DNA of 64,000 nt. Source: Silurus meridionalis (lineage: Eukaryota; Chordata; Actinopteri; Siluriformes; Siluridae). Every line of letters starts with the position of its first letter. Positions within the stretch are counted from its first letter, which is position 1. Below are positions 22,556 through 33,436 of the stretch, piece after piece. The translations under genes were made by a program, and so were the position numbers. Location: assembly GCF_014805685.1 (NCBI RefSeq), contig NC_060904.1, forward strand, positions 15,559,311 to 15,623,310, written 5' to 3'. The notes under the pieces were generated by a model. The model was given only the letters and a program-made list of their open reading frames with translations, made no database searches and was not told the DNA's origin.

Positions 22556-23278
22556 ATATATTTCTGCATTGGACTATGTTTGCAGATGATATTGTGATTT
22601 GTGGTGAGAGTAGAGAGCAGGTTGAGAAGAGCCTGGAGAGGTGGAGGTACACGCTGGAGAGAAGGGGAATGAAAGTCAGTGGGAGTAAGACAGAGTTCAT
22701 GTGTGTGAATATGAGGGAGGGCAGTGGAGTGGTGCGGTTACAGGAGAAGGTGGAGGAGTTCAGGTACCTGGGGTCAACAGTGCAAATTAATGGAGAGTGT
22801 GTTAGAGAAGTGAAGAAATGAGTGCAGGCAGGGTGGAGTGGGTGGAGAATAGTGATAGAAGAGTATCTGTGAAAGTGAAAGGGAAAGTTTATAGGACTGT
22901 GGTGAGACCTGAGATGTTGTATGGATTAGAGACAGTGGCATTGAGTAAAAGACAGGAGGTGGAGCTGGAGGTAGCAGAACTGAAGATGTCAAGGTTTTCA
23001 TAAGGAGTGACGACGATGGACAGGATTAGAAATGAGATTTGGAGACAAGGTGAGATAGATGAGATTGAGATGGTTTGGACATGTGGGTATATCGGTAGCA
23101 GAATGCTGAGGATGGAGCCACCAGGAAGGAGGAGCTTTATGGATGTGGTGAGGGAAGACATGCAGGTAGTTGGTTTGAATGACACAGATGTAGGGAACAG
23201 AGTAGTATGGAGACGGATGATCCGCTGTGGCGACCCCAAACGGGAGCAGCCGAAAAGAAGAAGAATATATTTCTGCAT
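22556..23278 (+). mobile_element. 5'-truncated RTE-like LINE flanked by 14-bp target duplications
   Basis: The insert spans 22570-23264. The 14 bases ATATATTTCTGCAT occur immediately before it (22556-22569) and immediately after it (23265-23278) without mismatch, as expected for target-primed reverse transcription. The insert starts inside the reverse-transcriptase domain, so the endonuclease and most of the polymerase are absent. Its 3' end is a GCGACCCCAAACGGGAGCAG segment followed by AAGAAGAA. Clade assignment (RTE/BovB-like) is from memory of fish LINEs. Confidence 0.92.
22576..23250 (+). pseudogene. LINE reverse transcriptase C-terminal part, frameshifted
   Basis: The polymerase active-site motif FADD is encoded at 22579-22590. 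It is followed by ESREQVEKSLERW, KTEFMCVN and EEFRYLGSTVQINGE blocks up to a stop at 22819-22821. A second frame carries KGKVYRTVVRP and MLYGLETVALSKRQE (22818-23003). A third carries MDRIRNEI, FMDVVREDMQVVG and MIRCGDP (23007 onward). The LINE product normally copies its own RNA at a nicked target. At least two frame breaks, and a missing stretch before FMDVVRED, make this copy non-functional. Confidence 0.9.
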
Positions 23279-23330
23279 CCTTTCTCTTTCTTTCTCACTC
23301 TCTCTCTCTCTCTCTGTCCTCTGTCTTTGT
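23279..23330 (+). repeat. (CT)n-rich tract
   Basis: CTTTCTCTTTCTTTCTC followed by a CT dinucleotide run, lying directly after the LINE's downstream target duplication. Confidence 0.9.
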
Positions 23331-24300
23331 TCATTGGTCTGGATGGAAATTGACTTCAGAATTCAATCAGATGTTGATACCTGTGCCACCGTGTGTGTGT
23401 CTGCCTCCGGATTGCCTTAATGTCAGTGTCTTGTTGACAACGACACCCAGACAAGCAAGTTTGTGAGCGAGCAAACAAACAAACAGCACAGAGAAGAAGT
23501 CCTTGGCCGGCGGAGCGTAAACATGCAGGGCTTTCAAACAGCCTGGACGCCTGAACCTCGATTTTTATTTTCTTCCCTCTCACACAGAAGCGAACGCATA
23601 AATCTTTCAGGAAACCGTCATTCCGTATTCAGCTATCCGTCCGGTACTTCAACCTGTTATTGATCAGCACTGCCTTTTCCGAGGCTTCAGAATTGAGAAA
23701 TGCAAGCTTTTTTCTTCTTCTCTTTCTTTTTCTTCTTTCTTCTCACAGTATGCAGCCTATTTGTGGCCAGTGCCACTAAACAGAGGTGAAATGGAGCCTG
23801 GGAGAGGCGACATGGCGTGGCGGCGAATTTCAGCACGAGCTCATTAGGATGAGCATACTTTTCCTTTTTTACACTGATTAGTTCTTTCTGTTTTTTTCCC
23901 CCTGATTTTGCGGATGACATTTAATCAGAAGCATTTGCTCTTTTTTGCGCCTTTTGTCTCTCGTTGTATAGGAAGGATGTTATCTGGGGTGAAGTGCATG
24001 TCTCACAACCCAGAGAGACATGTTGTATGTGACAGCTGCGGATAAACAGTCATGTTTAGTGCTCGAACCGGTGCGTGATCAAAGGCAGGGTCCGCGAGGA
24101 CCCTCAGGGCTGTAAAGGCAGGTCAGCTGGGAAGAATGAACGAGGCAGACGAATAGGCATTAAAACGTCAGCATGCATCAGGAGAACCAGACTAAGACGT
24201 GACCTCGCCAGACACAATGATGCACACTTGTTACTTGCCCAGACGTGACACGCACCACAGTGTGTTTGGATCAGAGGGGCTAAACACAATTAAATTCCTC
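23331..24300. promoter_or_regulatory. Complex non-coding block, candidate regulatory DNA
   Basis: No gene recognised. The segments about 23460-23690, 23760-23950 and 24060-24300 are CpG-containing and repeat-free. A pyrimidine tract (TTTTTTCTTCTTCTCTTTC) lies at 23708-23740. Regulatory function is only a guess from composition. Confidence 0.2.
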
Positions 24301-25379
24301 GTCTTTGCTCTAAGTTGAAATTACATCACGTATTTACAGTATATTTAAGTACAGGATTCAATTCAGAACTACTACTTACTACAAGAAGATGATGGCATTC
24401 AATTTTCCAATGTTTTATTACTTTTGTCCCACAGCAAATTTTGGAACTACATTACCACACACCATCTCTGCACCCTGCATCATGTTTACGCGCCTGTACC
24501 GCGTTCATCCTAATTAGGTCATGATTATAGACTCAGCTTTCACAGCATCCTTAGGTTTTCATCTACCCTTGATTGTTGTAAATTATTATTTTCATTTTAT
24601 TGAGATTTGTATGTGTTTAGATTTTCATCCGCTCCTGATTCCACGGTCATTACGTGGCACTAATGACATTTTTGTCTACTTATAGCTGCACTTCATGTCA
24701 TGGAACATGGATAAATTTGCATTTTTGTCACTGAAATAGCAGTTATATGAAGTCTTTTTCTCCCCTCACCAGCCTGCTTTTCACTCTCATGAAGTTCCAC
24801 ACAATATACTGTGTGTATATACATATCTTCCGATGACGGTAGGGACAAAAGTATAAGACAAAATAGCTGTCATGAAACGAGGATCATTCCATTTTGCTTA
24901 TATGGGGGTGCTCAGTGTCTGCATTTATCCCAATAAGTTAGTATACAGCATATTATGATCAATGTAAATGCTGATATAAAACCCTGAGACTGGAGACTCC
25001 TTCCCTAAATGTTCAGAAATACATAATTTTTTTTTATTTCTAAATAATGACAAAATATTTAATCTGTTTATAATTTTAGACATTTCAGATTTTTTTAAAA
25101 AGCTTGCAGATGACCACATTCTCAGATCTCAGAAAATGTAAAATTTCATGGCACTGTGGTAAGTTAATAATAGTTATATACTGTATATTTTGCTAAAATT
25201 AAAACTAGCCAACTGCATCACTTATAGTATGAAGTTTTCAATCTGGAGAATCTGAACACACATTTTTTTTTCGTATTAAATTATTTTTTTTAAGTACTTA
25301 AGAGCTTCCCGTAGCACCACTGATTCACAATTAGCTTATCGCTTATAACACCTCATCACAGCCCTCTGTGGAAAACAGC
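24301..25379. other. Non-coding, AT-rich
   Basis: Long AT-rich tracts and poly-T runs (for example 25027-25036 and 25263-25272). No gene or named repeat was seen. Confidence 0.45.
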
Positions 25380-25861
25380 TGCCGGGTCTCCATGCCAAGC
25401 TTCCGGACGGCGCGCTGAGCCAGGGGCGCCCTATACTTAGCCCCGACTCAGGGATGTCGACCATGCATTATTTAACACAAGGATAGCTTGAGACTGCAGA
25501 GGCGCAGCCGTAGAGTGTACAGATGCACTGTTAGCACCATGCCTCATCGGTTTCTGTGTCGCTCAGAGAGTGTATTCCTGATCACCTCACCCTTTCAGAC
25601 TAGTGACATGGCTGCACTTTGATGAAGTAGGTCACTTTTAAAGTCACTGGACTGTTTGTTCCCTCACTCACTTAAATATCCCAGGACGTGTTTATCACTG
25701 CTATCCTCTGGCTTATGATTTTGCCCGACGCACTCGATAAATTGTATCGGATTTGGCTCGACCGCTCTTTCCTGTCGGCCGCTCATCCTCTCGGAATCGG
25801 CACCGTTGCACCTGTAACCCTTGAGCAAAGTTTGATTGCACCCTGCAAACTGGAAATTGAG
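25380..25861. other. Non-coding, GC-richer patch
   Basis: A CpG-containing stretch near 25380-25450 and another near 25720-25810. No protein is recognised. It could be conserved non-coding DNA. Confidence 0.25.
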
Positions 25862-26058
25862 TTCTTGAGTTGATCCACACACACAAACACACAAACACAC
25901 ACCAAGCTAAACACATAGGATGAGTTATGGAGAAGCCCCTGGCACTTTATATTTACGAACACACTTTGATACAGGCTGATGAGCAAACTCGAGAGTGTCT
26001 CTGTAAACTGCACACGACCTGATACCCACACCCGCACACACACACACACACACACACG
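25862..26058 (+). repeat. Two (CA)n-type tracts with intervening sequence
   Basis: A CACAAACA-type tract at 25874-25903 and a purer CA tract at about 26028-26056, separated by complex sequence. Cys-Val-rich frames on the minus strand come from these tracts. Confidence 0.9.
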
Positions 26059-27224
26059 CACTCCACAAGCGCACCGAACCAGAGGCTGCCTTTTCAAATT
26101 CACTTAAGCCCAAAGACAGCTAGTCAATGCTAGCATGTGAGGGGAAAAAAAAAGACAAAGCTTTCTCAAGCACTGCGTTTAGTCTTCAGGGAAAAATCTG
26201 AAAAAAGAGTGAGAGAACAGGCAGAGAGATGGAAAGAAAACACCACACTTTTTACAGCTTATTTACACATAGCGCTAGCTATGACAGGTAATTTAGCCAA
26301 ATTCTCCACAGACCCTTGAGCACAGAGGATGAGGAGAAAGAAAAGGAGAAAGAGAGAAAGAGAGAGAGAAAGAGGTGGAAGAAGGGATTGAAATCTGAAT
26401 TTGTGACAGCGGACAGAAAGCTGCAGGATAGTTGTGTATCCTGATTGCCTTACACAATCTAGTTAGCTTGGCAGGGGGTGAAAAAAGGCACCAAGTTTCC
26501 AATCTGGAACTTAGCAGCATTGGTGTTTTTGCCGGGACGAGCCGAGCTGTTGACGGATCCTGACAATATTATTTATCGGTTACCTGAAAGATATCGAAAG
26601 CGTCTTTTGAATTCAATTGTGTGTTTTTTTTTCTCCTCAAGCTCCAGGAATGAGATTGAAGGTGGAAATAAATGAATAAAATAAGAGAAGAAAGGGGGGA
26701 CAGTGGGGGATAGGGGAGAGAAGTGGCACCCTAGGTCTACTGATTAATAGCGTCTCTGCTTTTTTTTCCCCACATCCCTTGTTTGTATCCTCTGTCATCC
26801 CTCACTCCCTGTCTTTCTTTCTGTGTACTAGCAGGAACAGGAAGCCTGTTGGGTCGTATTTATAGTTACTGCTCATCGCGAGGAGCACTGAGCTGTCTGT
26901 CAGAGCGCTGAGTAAATTGGAATACATTTGTTAATGGGACGTCGGTGAGCTCGCAGCGAAGATGTGATGACTCTATTCTTCCTCTTTTTTTCTTCCTTCA
27001 TGGATGAGTGAAGCAACAGTGTATGTGTGTGTGTGAGAGAGAGAAAGCGAGAGAGTAGGTGAGAGAGAAATAGCCTGTGTGTAGGTTCGTTTGATTATTT
27101 AGATAGAAAGTCACTTCCTGTGGATTACATTTTGTTACACAGACAATACACTTTGCACCACCACTCCCTTATTATCCTTCCATATGACATGCACACAAAA
27201 AAAGAAAATTAGTCACAAATCACA
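26059..27224. other. Non-coding, GA-rich and mixed
   Basis: A GA-rich tract lies at 26325-26375 and short imperfect TG then GA runs at 27023-27070. The segments around 26540-26620 and 26850-26980 are more complex and may be regulatory. No gene was seen. Confidence 0.4.
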
Positions 27225-27590
27225 AATTAATTCAATCTAAATTTAACAATGCAAAATATGATCAATGCCCAAATGATAAATAATATTATGTAAACTAGAG
27301 CAACATATTCAGAGCTAGCAGGCGATCTAATACAATGTGGGACAGGGTTGGACAGGGTGGGGCAAAGAGAGGCAGGGCAGGGTAGGGCAGGGCGAGGCAG
27401 GGTTGTTCTGCAAAGATTTTGTTCACAGAAAAACACTGTAGGAAGAGGACATGTGTTTGATGTAACGAAATGATGGAAGAATGTTAAGTCCCTGATGGAT
27501 TATACACTGATTGTTATTATGATAAATTACCTCCAGGTTGCTCAAGAGTCCCACAAAACCAAATAACCTAATAATCAACGCAATGTATAC
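27225..27590 (+). repeat. Dispersed repeat, copy 2 of an unnamed pair, with GGGCA tract inside
   Basis: Collinear with 3120-3540 through AATATGATCAATGC, AAGAGGACATGTGT, CTGATGGATT and CCCACAAAACC. It differs by an insert at 27338-27404 made of GGGACAGGGTTGG- and GGCAGGGCAGG-type units, a young G-rich minisatellite inside an old repeat. Confidence 0.5.
27338..27404 (+). repeat. G-rich minisatellite (GGCAGGG-type)
   Basis: A run of GGGNCAGGG and GGCAGGGCAGGGTAGGGCAG units with many GGG triplets. It has potential to form G-quadruplex on the + strand. Confidence 0.85.
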
Positions 27591-27830
27591 AGATTTAAAA
27601 ACACAGCTGAATGAAATAAAATAAATCTAATATTAAATAAAAAAAAGAACAAAATAAAAACAGTATAGATTGCCGGAGCAAAAAATATTAGAAAATAATC
27701 ATATTTAAAAAAATAAATAAACACATTTTTCACTCATTGAAAAAATAAAAATTATAACAGAACAACATAAATTATAAGAAAATATGCATACAAAATGCTT
27801 CTAGTGTTGTAAGTTATATACTTTATTCAA
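27591..27830. other. Non-coding, A-rich
   Basis: Many AAATAAA-type words. No gene was seen. Confidence 0.5.
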
Positions 27831-27831
27831 A

Positions 27832-27876
<45 letters not shown>

Positions 27877-27892
27877 ATTATTAATATTATTA
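27831..27892 (+). repeat. (ATT)n microsatellite
   Basis: ATT trinucleotide array of about 15 pure units that becomes ATTAAT-interrupted toward its 3' end. Confidence 0.96.
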
Positions 27893-27999
27893 TATTGTAC
27901 AGCAGAAATAACAATATATAATATTATAACATGGTGTATTTATCATTTGATTTTTCTGTTAATCCTATATATAATATTTACACTTTATGTAATATTTAT

Positions 28000-28415
28000 A
28001 CTATATGAACATAAGTTTGTGGACACCTGATGAAATTTATATGATCTTTTAGAAACTTCCACTTCCACTTTTATCTCTATTTACTCTTATAATCACCTTC
28101 ACTCTTCTGGGAAGATGTTCCATTAGATTTTGAAGTGTGATTGTGGAGATTTGTGTTAATCAGCCACAAGGTTGTTTGTAAAGTCAGGTACTGATGTAGA
28201 TGAGGTGAGGAGGACTGGGGTGCAGTCAGGGTTCATTCATTCGAAAGGTGTTCAATAGGGTTGGGGTCAGAGCTCTATAGCAGGCCACTCAAAATACACT
28301 CCAACCCATGTAAAGCAGATTTTCATGGATCTGGCTTTGTGCACAGAGACATTGCCATGATGGAACAGTTTAATTGAAGGGAACATTTCATGCTACCACA
28401 TGGTCCAGTAATTTT
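28000..28415 (-). mobile_element. Tc1-derived non-autonomous element (copy b)
   Basis: It begins with CTATATGAACATAAGTTTGTGGACACC, the element end read in reverse. It continues through CTTCTGGGAAGATGTTCC, GTCAGGTACTGATGTAG, GGTCAGAGCTCTATAGCAGG and a GCACAGAGACATTGCCATGA segment. It is the reverse complement of copy a and lacks an opposing terminus. Confidence 0.85.
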
Positions 28416-29084
28416 GTCCTTATAACGTACGTTCCAAATAAATGTTTATACTGGATTTGGCGTCAGTATGCGGTTACAACATCTTTTTACTGTGTATCCA
28501 GTGATCACAGATGTTCCACAGATAATTCTCATAATAAACATTGGAAGGTAATGGGCTTTTTTATATATATAGCTTTTTCAATTGAGTAAAATTTTATAGA
28601 GATACATGCTGATATATATTATGATCTAATAATAAAAAAATAAATAAAAAAAATCTGTTGCAAACTCATATTTCTATTCTCAGCCTATGAGCGGCCAGTA
28701 TAGATATAATATAAAAGCTACCTAGGGAGAGGAGAAAATGAGCATTGAAAAGCAGCTTGAATAAAATAAAATGAGACACACTGAGAGTGGGGATTACCCA
28801 TCCTGCTCCACTGGAGAATGTAATTGGAGTAAGGAAAACCTCAGCCAATGCTGCGACACCACAAAAAGCTTCCACGGAGCCAGGAAAAGAAGAAGAGTAT
28901 AAGTTACAGACAGATTGCATTCTAGACAATATTAGAACTAAGAGTGGTGGTGAGGGATGAAAGAGAGGTGACAGCAGATTGATAGGAGAAGCCGGAGTTT
29001 TAATTACCTCAGTGATTTATGTATAGTGCACTTTTTAATTACGCCATGTTGTTATGGTCTAGTCTAGTCAATAACAGTCTGTCT
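28416..29084. other. Non-coding, partly regulatory-looking
   Basis: AT-rich to about 28670, then complex sequence (about 28675-28920) with no repeat phrases. No gene was seen. Confidence 0.35.
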
Positions 29085-29790
29085 CAGTTTGGTCTCTATC
29101 CAATTTTTCTTTGGTTTAGGTCTCATATGGAATCTGTCTTTGCCTTGGGCCTGATCTATACCCAATATTTGGTCTAGGTGTGAACTGGGTCTGATTTAAG
29201 TCTAATTTTAAGTCTGACATTTAGTCTGGATGCAATTTGGGTCAAATTTTTCATTGCTTTGACTTTATGCTGCAACTGACTTTAAGTCTGCATCTAACCT
29301 GGGACAAATGCTGCATTCTGCATAGTCTGATTTTTATTGTACATCTACACTGCTTTAAAAACATTGTGATGGTCTCAATCTAAACTGGGCTGGGCTTTGA
29401 GTCAGCACATAACCTGTGTAAAATTCTGCATGATCTCATCTGGCGCTGACTTTGCTGACTTTAACCTACTGTAGGTTAAATTGTGCATGATCTCATTCCA
29501 ATCTGGGTCTGAATTTGAGTCTACATCTAACCTAGGACAAATTCTGTATAATCTCATTCTAATCTGGGCCTGACTTTAAATTTACCTCTAACCTTGGTCA
29601 AATTCTTCATGATCTCATTCTAATCTGGGTCTGATTTTGAGTTTACATCTAACCTAGGTTAAATCCTGCATGATCCCATTTCAAACTGGATCTAATTTTG
29701 AGTCTACATTTAACCTGGATCAAATTGTGTCTAATTTTGAGTCTGCAACAAGCCTGATGCAAATGTACAGTCAGTCTGGATTGAATATGG
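29085..29790 (+). repeat. Decayed ~61-bp minisatellite
   Basis: The best units (29400-29700) repeat GATCTCATTCTAATCTGGG, then CTGACTTTGAGTCTACATCT, then AACCTAGGACAAATTCTGCAT, a unit of about 61 bp. Earlier and later units are more divergent and partly truncated. The consensus is TCTG-rich, which also explains the run of CTGGGTCTGA phrases upstream. Confidence 0.85.
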
Positions 29791-30540
29791 TGCTAAATTT
29801 GGACCAGACCAAAAAAATAAAACTGGACCAATCCATGATCATTTTGGCCTAATGATAAACTACATGCAGATTTGGAGTGATTTCTGAGATTGATCTGGGT
29901 CTGACTCGGATCTAATTCGTTTTTTTGCGTTTACTCTGGATGTAATTATGGGTTGTTCTAGTTCTAATCCTGTCCTGAACTGCCTTTAGATCCCGGCAAT
30001 GCATTATTGAATGAGGAGAGGAAGGAGAGGTGATGTAAGCGTGGGGTAACTCCTTATCTGAGCTTGCTGTTATTGCTTGTCTGTCCAACATTACTCCCAC
30101 ATACCTCTCTCTTTAGACCTCCTATGGCTAGCCTTTAGCTCATTAAAGTGCACCTCTGCCAGTTCTTTACTTAGTAATTGGCCTTACAGTATACCATTCC
30201 ATTATCCTACACACTTCTCCAACAACGCATCCAATGCACACAAACACACCGTCACAACAAAGTGGGCGGGACGGAGCAGGAAAAGCCAGGGGATGCCAAA
30301 AACAAAACAAAAAATTGACATTCCACGTACAAAAATCCTGACCGATGACGCTTTAATGACCTGGAAAATCACACACATGAATTTTTAAAGAGGGTGTGTG
30401 TGTGTGATCTGGGTGAGTGAGTTAAAAATAAAGCAATGAAAGAGTAGCACCGATCCTTTGGGGGTTTCAAGTGTTTCTGTGCAGGAACTGTACAAGCCTT
30501 CATGCCCTTCATCTCTAGCCTCACTCTGAAACATCTCCTG
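29791..30540. other. Non-coding, no gene recognised
   Basis: The last traces of TCTGGG phrases continue to about 29960, followed by mixed sequence. A (TG)n run lies near 30395-30406. No gene was seen. Confidence 0.4.
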
Positions 30541-30960
30541 CTAGCAAAACAAGTGCCCCATTATTGGGGCGCGGCCCGGTGCGTGTCGGCCCCAATAATG
30601 GCGGCACGTCCACCTGCTCTTTTAAGAACGTTTTTTTGCTAATCGGCGCTAATTAGCCAACAGGTCAGAGTTACTGGTAGTTTTTTCCCTGTCTTTGTCA
30701 CGGACAATTTGCGAGCGTGACGTGCGCATGGCGTCTCTTTGGCAGAGGTCGGCAGCAAAGAGAGACAAGCGAGGCGATCTTTAACCTGGCGTCGCCTTCG
30801 AGAGATTCGCGGCATTATGAAATTCGTACGCAGACGCCTCTCTGTGGTAATAATGCTGTTATTAATATGCATGTCATTTCTATTAACCTCCGCAGGAAGC
30901 GAGCAGAGTGTCAGGGAGCTAGACGATTCTGATTAGGCCGAGAGATGGAAGGACGTGCGG
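30541..30960. promoter_or_regulatory. Candidate enhancer: inverted CArG-like boxes and homeodomain palindrome
   Basis: CpG-rich, repeat-free DNA. CCATTATTGGGGC (30558-30570) and its exact reverse complement (30589-30601) flank an 18-bp GC-rich spacer. Each arm contains a sequence fitting CC(A/T)6GG, the serum-response-factor/MADS-box consensus. At 30648-30657 lies the palindrome GCTAATTAGC, a paired/homeodomain-type site. The motif match is seen directly; binding and enhancer function are inferred. Confidence 0.4.
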
Positions 30961-31776
30961 GGTCTCGCCTACTCAACAACATCTGACATTAACACCTCAG
31001 TCTGCCCACAAGAGGCTAACAGATGGTTCTGACTCAACAGTATAAGTGGTGTGTGTGTTTCTCTGTGTGTGTGTGCCCACTCAACATCTTGGCTAACGTT
31101 TGCACGGATTCTGAGTAGGTGGTGTGCTGATTTGTGGTCTGAACCCAGTGAAAAGTGTGTCTAATGATGGACATTATGCCTCACTGATTACGACTGATTT
31201 GATTCTCTTCAACCGACCTCTTCAAGGCAACACGACCATGCAAGTTTGATTTGTTTGTAGGCCAAAATGACTCACAGTTTATCACGTCGAAGCTTGTCAG
31301 GGGAAAAAATAACATCCACAACCATACACAAGTTCCGAAGTTTTCCAATGGTTGCTACGGTGAAGTAAAAGACTTGTTCAAGTGAGGTTTGTTTTGTCTT
31401 TCCTCTGCATAACTTGTATATATCAGAACAAAATGATGTTTCTTAGATGTCCAATAAGCATACTGATGAATTGTCAGTCTGTGCTTATCTAGCATAGGAA
31501 CCAACTAGCATGCTAGACTACAAGTCCTCTTTTACACAAGCAAGATATGTTTCTTCATTATTAGCCACAGTTTTGAAGATGCTCTTACCCAGTCGTCTAG
31601 CCAGCACATTTTGCTCAAGTCAAACTCACTCAAATCCTTACGCTTGCCCATTTTTCCTGCTTCTAACACGTCAACTTTGAGGACAAATTGTTCACTTGCT
31701 GCCTAATATATTCTACACTAACAAGTGTCATGATGGAGAGATAGTGTAATCAGTGTTTATGTATTTCTATTTTAAC
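30961..31776. other. Non-coding, no gene recognised
   Basis: Mixed sequence with a short imperfect TG run at 31048-31073. Confidence 0.4.
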
Positions 31777-32070
31777 TACCGTAATTTCCGGACTATTAAG
31801 TGCACCCAAATATAAGCCGCACCCACTGAATTTTACAAAGATTTTTATTTTGAACATAAATAAGCTGCATCTGTCTACACTGAAACTAATGAACTTTACA
31901 CAGGCTTTAACGAAAGACAGTGTCTGTTACACTGCTTGTATCTAAACAGTAGCCTACCAAGAAAGTCATTGTTCACTGTCTTCCTCCTTCCTTTCACAAC
32001 TATTTCTCTCGAGAGTTTATCTTTTGGCATCGTCGTGCGTTTAAAAATCACCATCGGTGAATCTTTTCTC
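31777..32070 (+). repeat. Fish dispersed repeat (CCGTAATTTCCGGACTAT type)
   Basis: The ACCGTAATTTCCGGACTAT head is followed by AAATATAAGCCGCACCCAC and a GCTGCATCTG segment. This head is a hallmark of an abundant fish DNA element. The right end is unclear and is taken here as the start of the next fragment. Confidence 0.7.
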
Positions 32071-32101
32071 CAGGTGTCCGCAAACTTGTGGCAACATAGT
32101 G

Positions 32102-32103
<2 letters not shown>
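32071..32103 (+). mobile_element. Terminal fragment of a Tc1-derived element
   Basis: CAGGTGTCCGCAAACTTGTGG followed by CAACATAGTGTA matches the right terminus of the Tc1-derived copies. The (TATC)n array starts directly at its last bases. Confidence 0.75.
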
Positions 32104-32170
<67 letters not shown>

Positions 32171-32171
32171 G
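32102..32171 (+). repeat. (TATC)n(TGTC)n microsatellite
   Basis: TATC units followed by TGTC units, the same order as in the 2598-2713 array. It abuts the transposon end. Confidence 0.97.
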
Positions 32172-32934
32172 ACTTTTTATAATGAATTAAATTGAATACA
32201 TGTGCAGGGATCATGTCATATGGCATGTGAGGTCATGGTGGCAGATGGGAACTATACTCCAGAGCCATAATCCAAGGTAATAATCCAGACAAACCTTTTT
32301 TGTCAGGCAAATGTTGTTGAAAAGGAATTCATTCACGGCGCACTATGTGCTTGGATCGTGCAGTAACCGGTGTAGACGAGGTTCAGATGGGAGGAGCCTG
32401 ACACTAATTGAGGTGTAAACGTGCTCCGACTCGGGTGTAATAAATGAGCGATATTATTGCGAAAGTGAGGCTCTGCTTCTGCTGTGATTAAACCTGCCAC
32501 TCGAGCGAGAGCTGACACCGTCGCCGTGCACCGCTGACATTAAGTGGATGAAATAAGCGCGCAAGTCACTTTCTGCGCTATATTTAAAATAAACCCATCA
32601 AGTCTGCATTTCAAACTGCTTATATAGAAGATAGAAGCAGTACACGACACTGGGCTCTTTATTGGCAAACACGTTTGCCAATAAAGAACGTTAGAACGTT
32701 CACTTTTTAGATCAAGAGACCTTGTGTCATAGCTCAGGGGGGGGAAGGGGCAATCTTGGATCCGTGTAAGAACACAAGAGGAATTTTGAAGCTTATGAAT
32801 ATTGGCTTTTTTAGTTTAGTGCTCCACTGCGACAAAAATAAATAAAAAAAATATTTGGAATCGCAAGTTATATTTGACACAAAAAAAATCTGTGTTCAAA
32901 ACATAATATATGAGAGATATGGTTAAGGAATTGT
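32172..32934. other. Non-coding; CpG-containing block and a 32-bp palindrome
   Basis: The segment 32330-32600 is CpG-containing and repeat-free and may be regulatory. At 32656-32687 lies a palindrome with 15-bp perfect arms (TCTTTATTGGCAAAC) around a 2-bp centre. The remainder is AT-rich. No gene was seen. Confidence 0.45.
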
Positions 32935-33092
32935 ATTTTGGATCCGAAGGTTATGCGTTTGTCCCGGCCAGACCAAGCTGCCCCTCGTGGGCCCCTGAGC
33001 AAGGCCCTTAACCCTATATCTACTCAGTTTTATAAATATAATAAAAACATTTAAGTTGCTCTGGATAATGGTGCCTGCCGAATGTAAATATA
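32935..33092 (-). repeat. Teleost dispersed repeat (GGCAGACGCCCTTAT type)
   Basis: Read on the minus strand it shows a TTCGGCAGGCACCATTATCC-like head, a GGGTTAAGGGCCTTGCTCAG segment and GGGGCAGCTTGGTCTGG. It is a copy of the family at 2372-2553. Confidence 0.8.
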
Positions 33093-33257
33093 AATTTCCA
33101 CAAGTAAGATTTATGGCTACCGGTTTAGCACTGTGCACAGCAAATCATCATCCAGACACAAAATTCATTGATTTTCTCAATATCAGTGGTGGACATTAAG
33201 GAAGTAAATGTAATTTGTTACTCTACCTAAGTAGCTTTTTTTTACACATCTTTACTT

Positions 33258-33260
<3 letters not shown>

Positions 33261-33354
<94 letters not shown>
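33261..33354 (+). repeat. (GACA)n(GATA)n microsatellite
   Basis: GACA units followed by GATA units, inside the hAT-like copy. Confidence 0.98.
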
Positions 33355-33355
<1 letters not shown>

Positions 33356-33378
33356 CTGTATGTTAGGTGATCGGGAAG

Positions 33379-33386
33379 GACAGACG

Positions 33387-33436
<50 letters not shown>

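Noticed and set aside
22818..23420. Host gene encoding a craniofacial-development-protein-like product
   Set aside because: Such annotations in fish commonly derive from RTE-type LINE proteins. Here the FADD motif, 5' truncation and target duplications identify a retrotransposon fragment.
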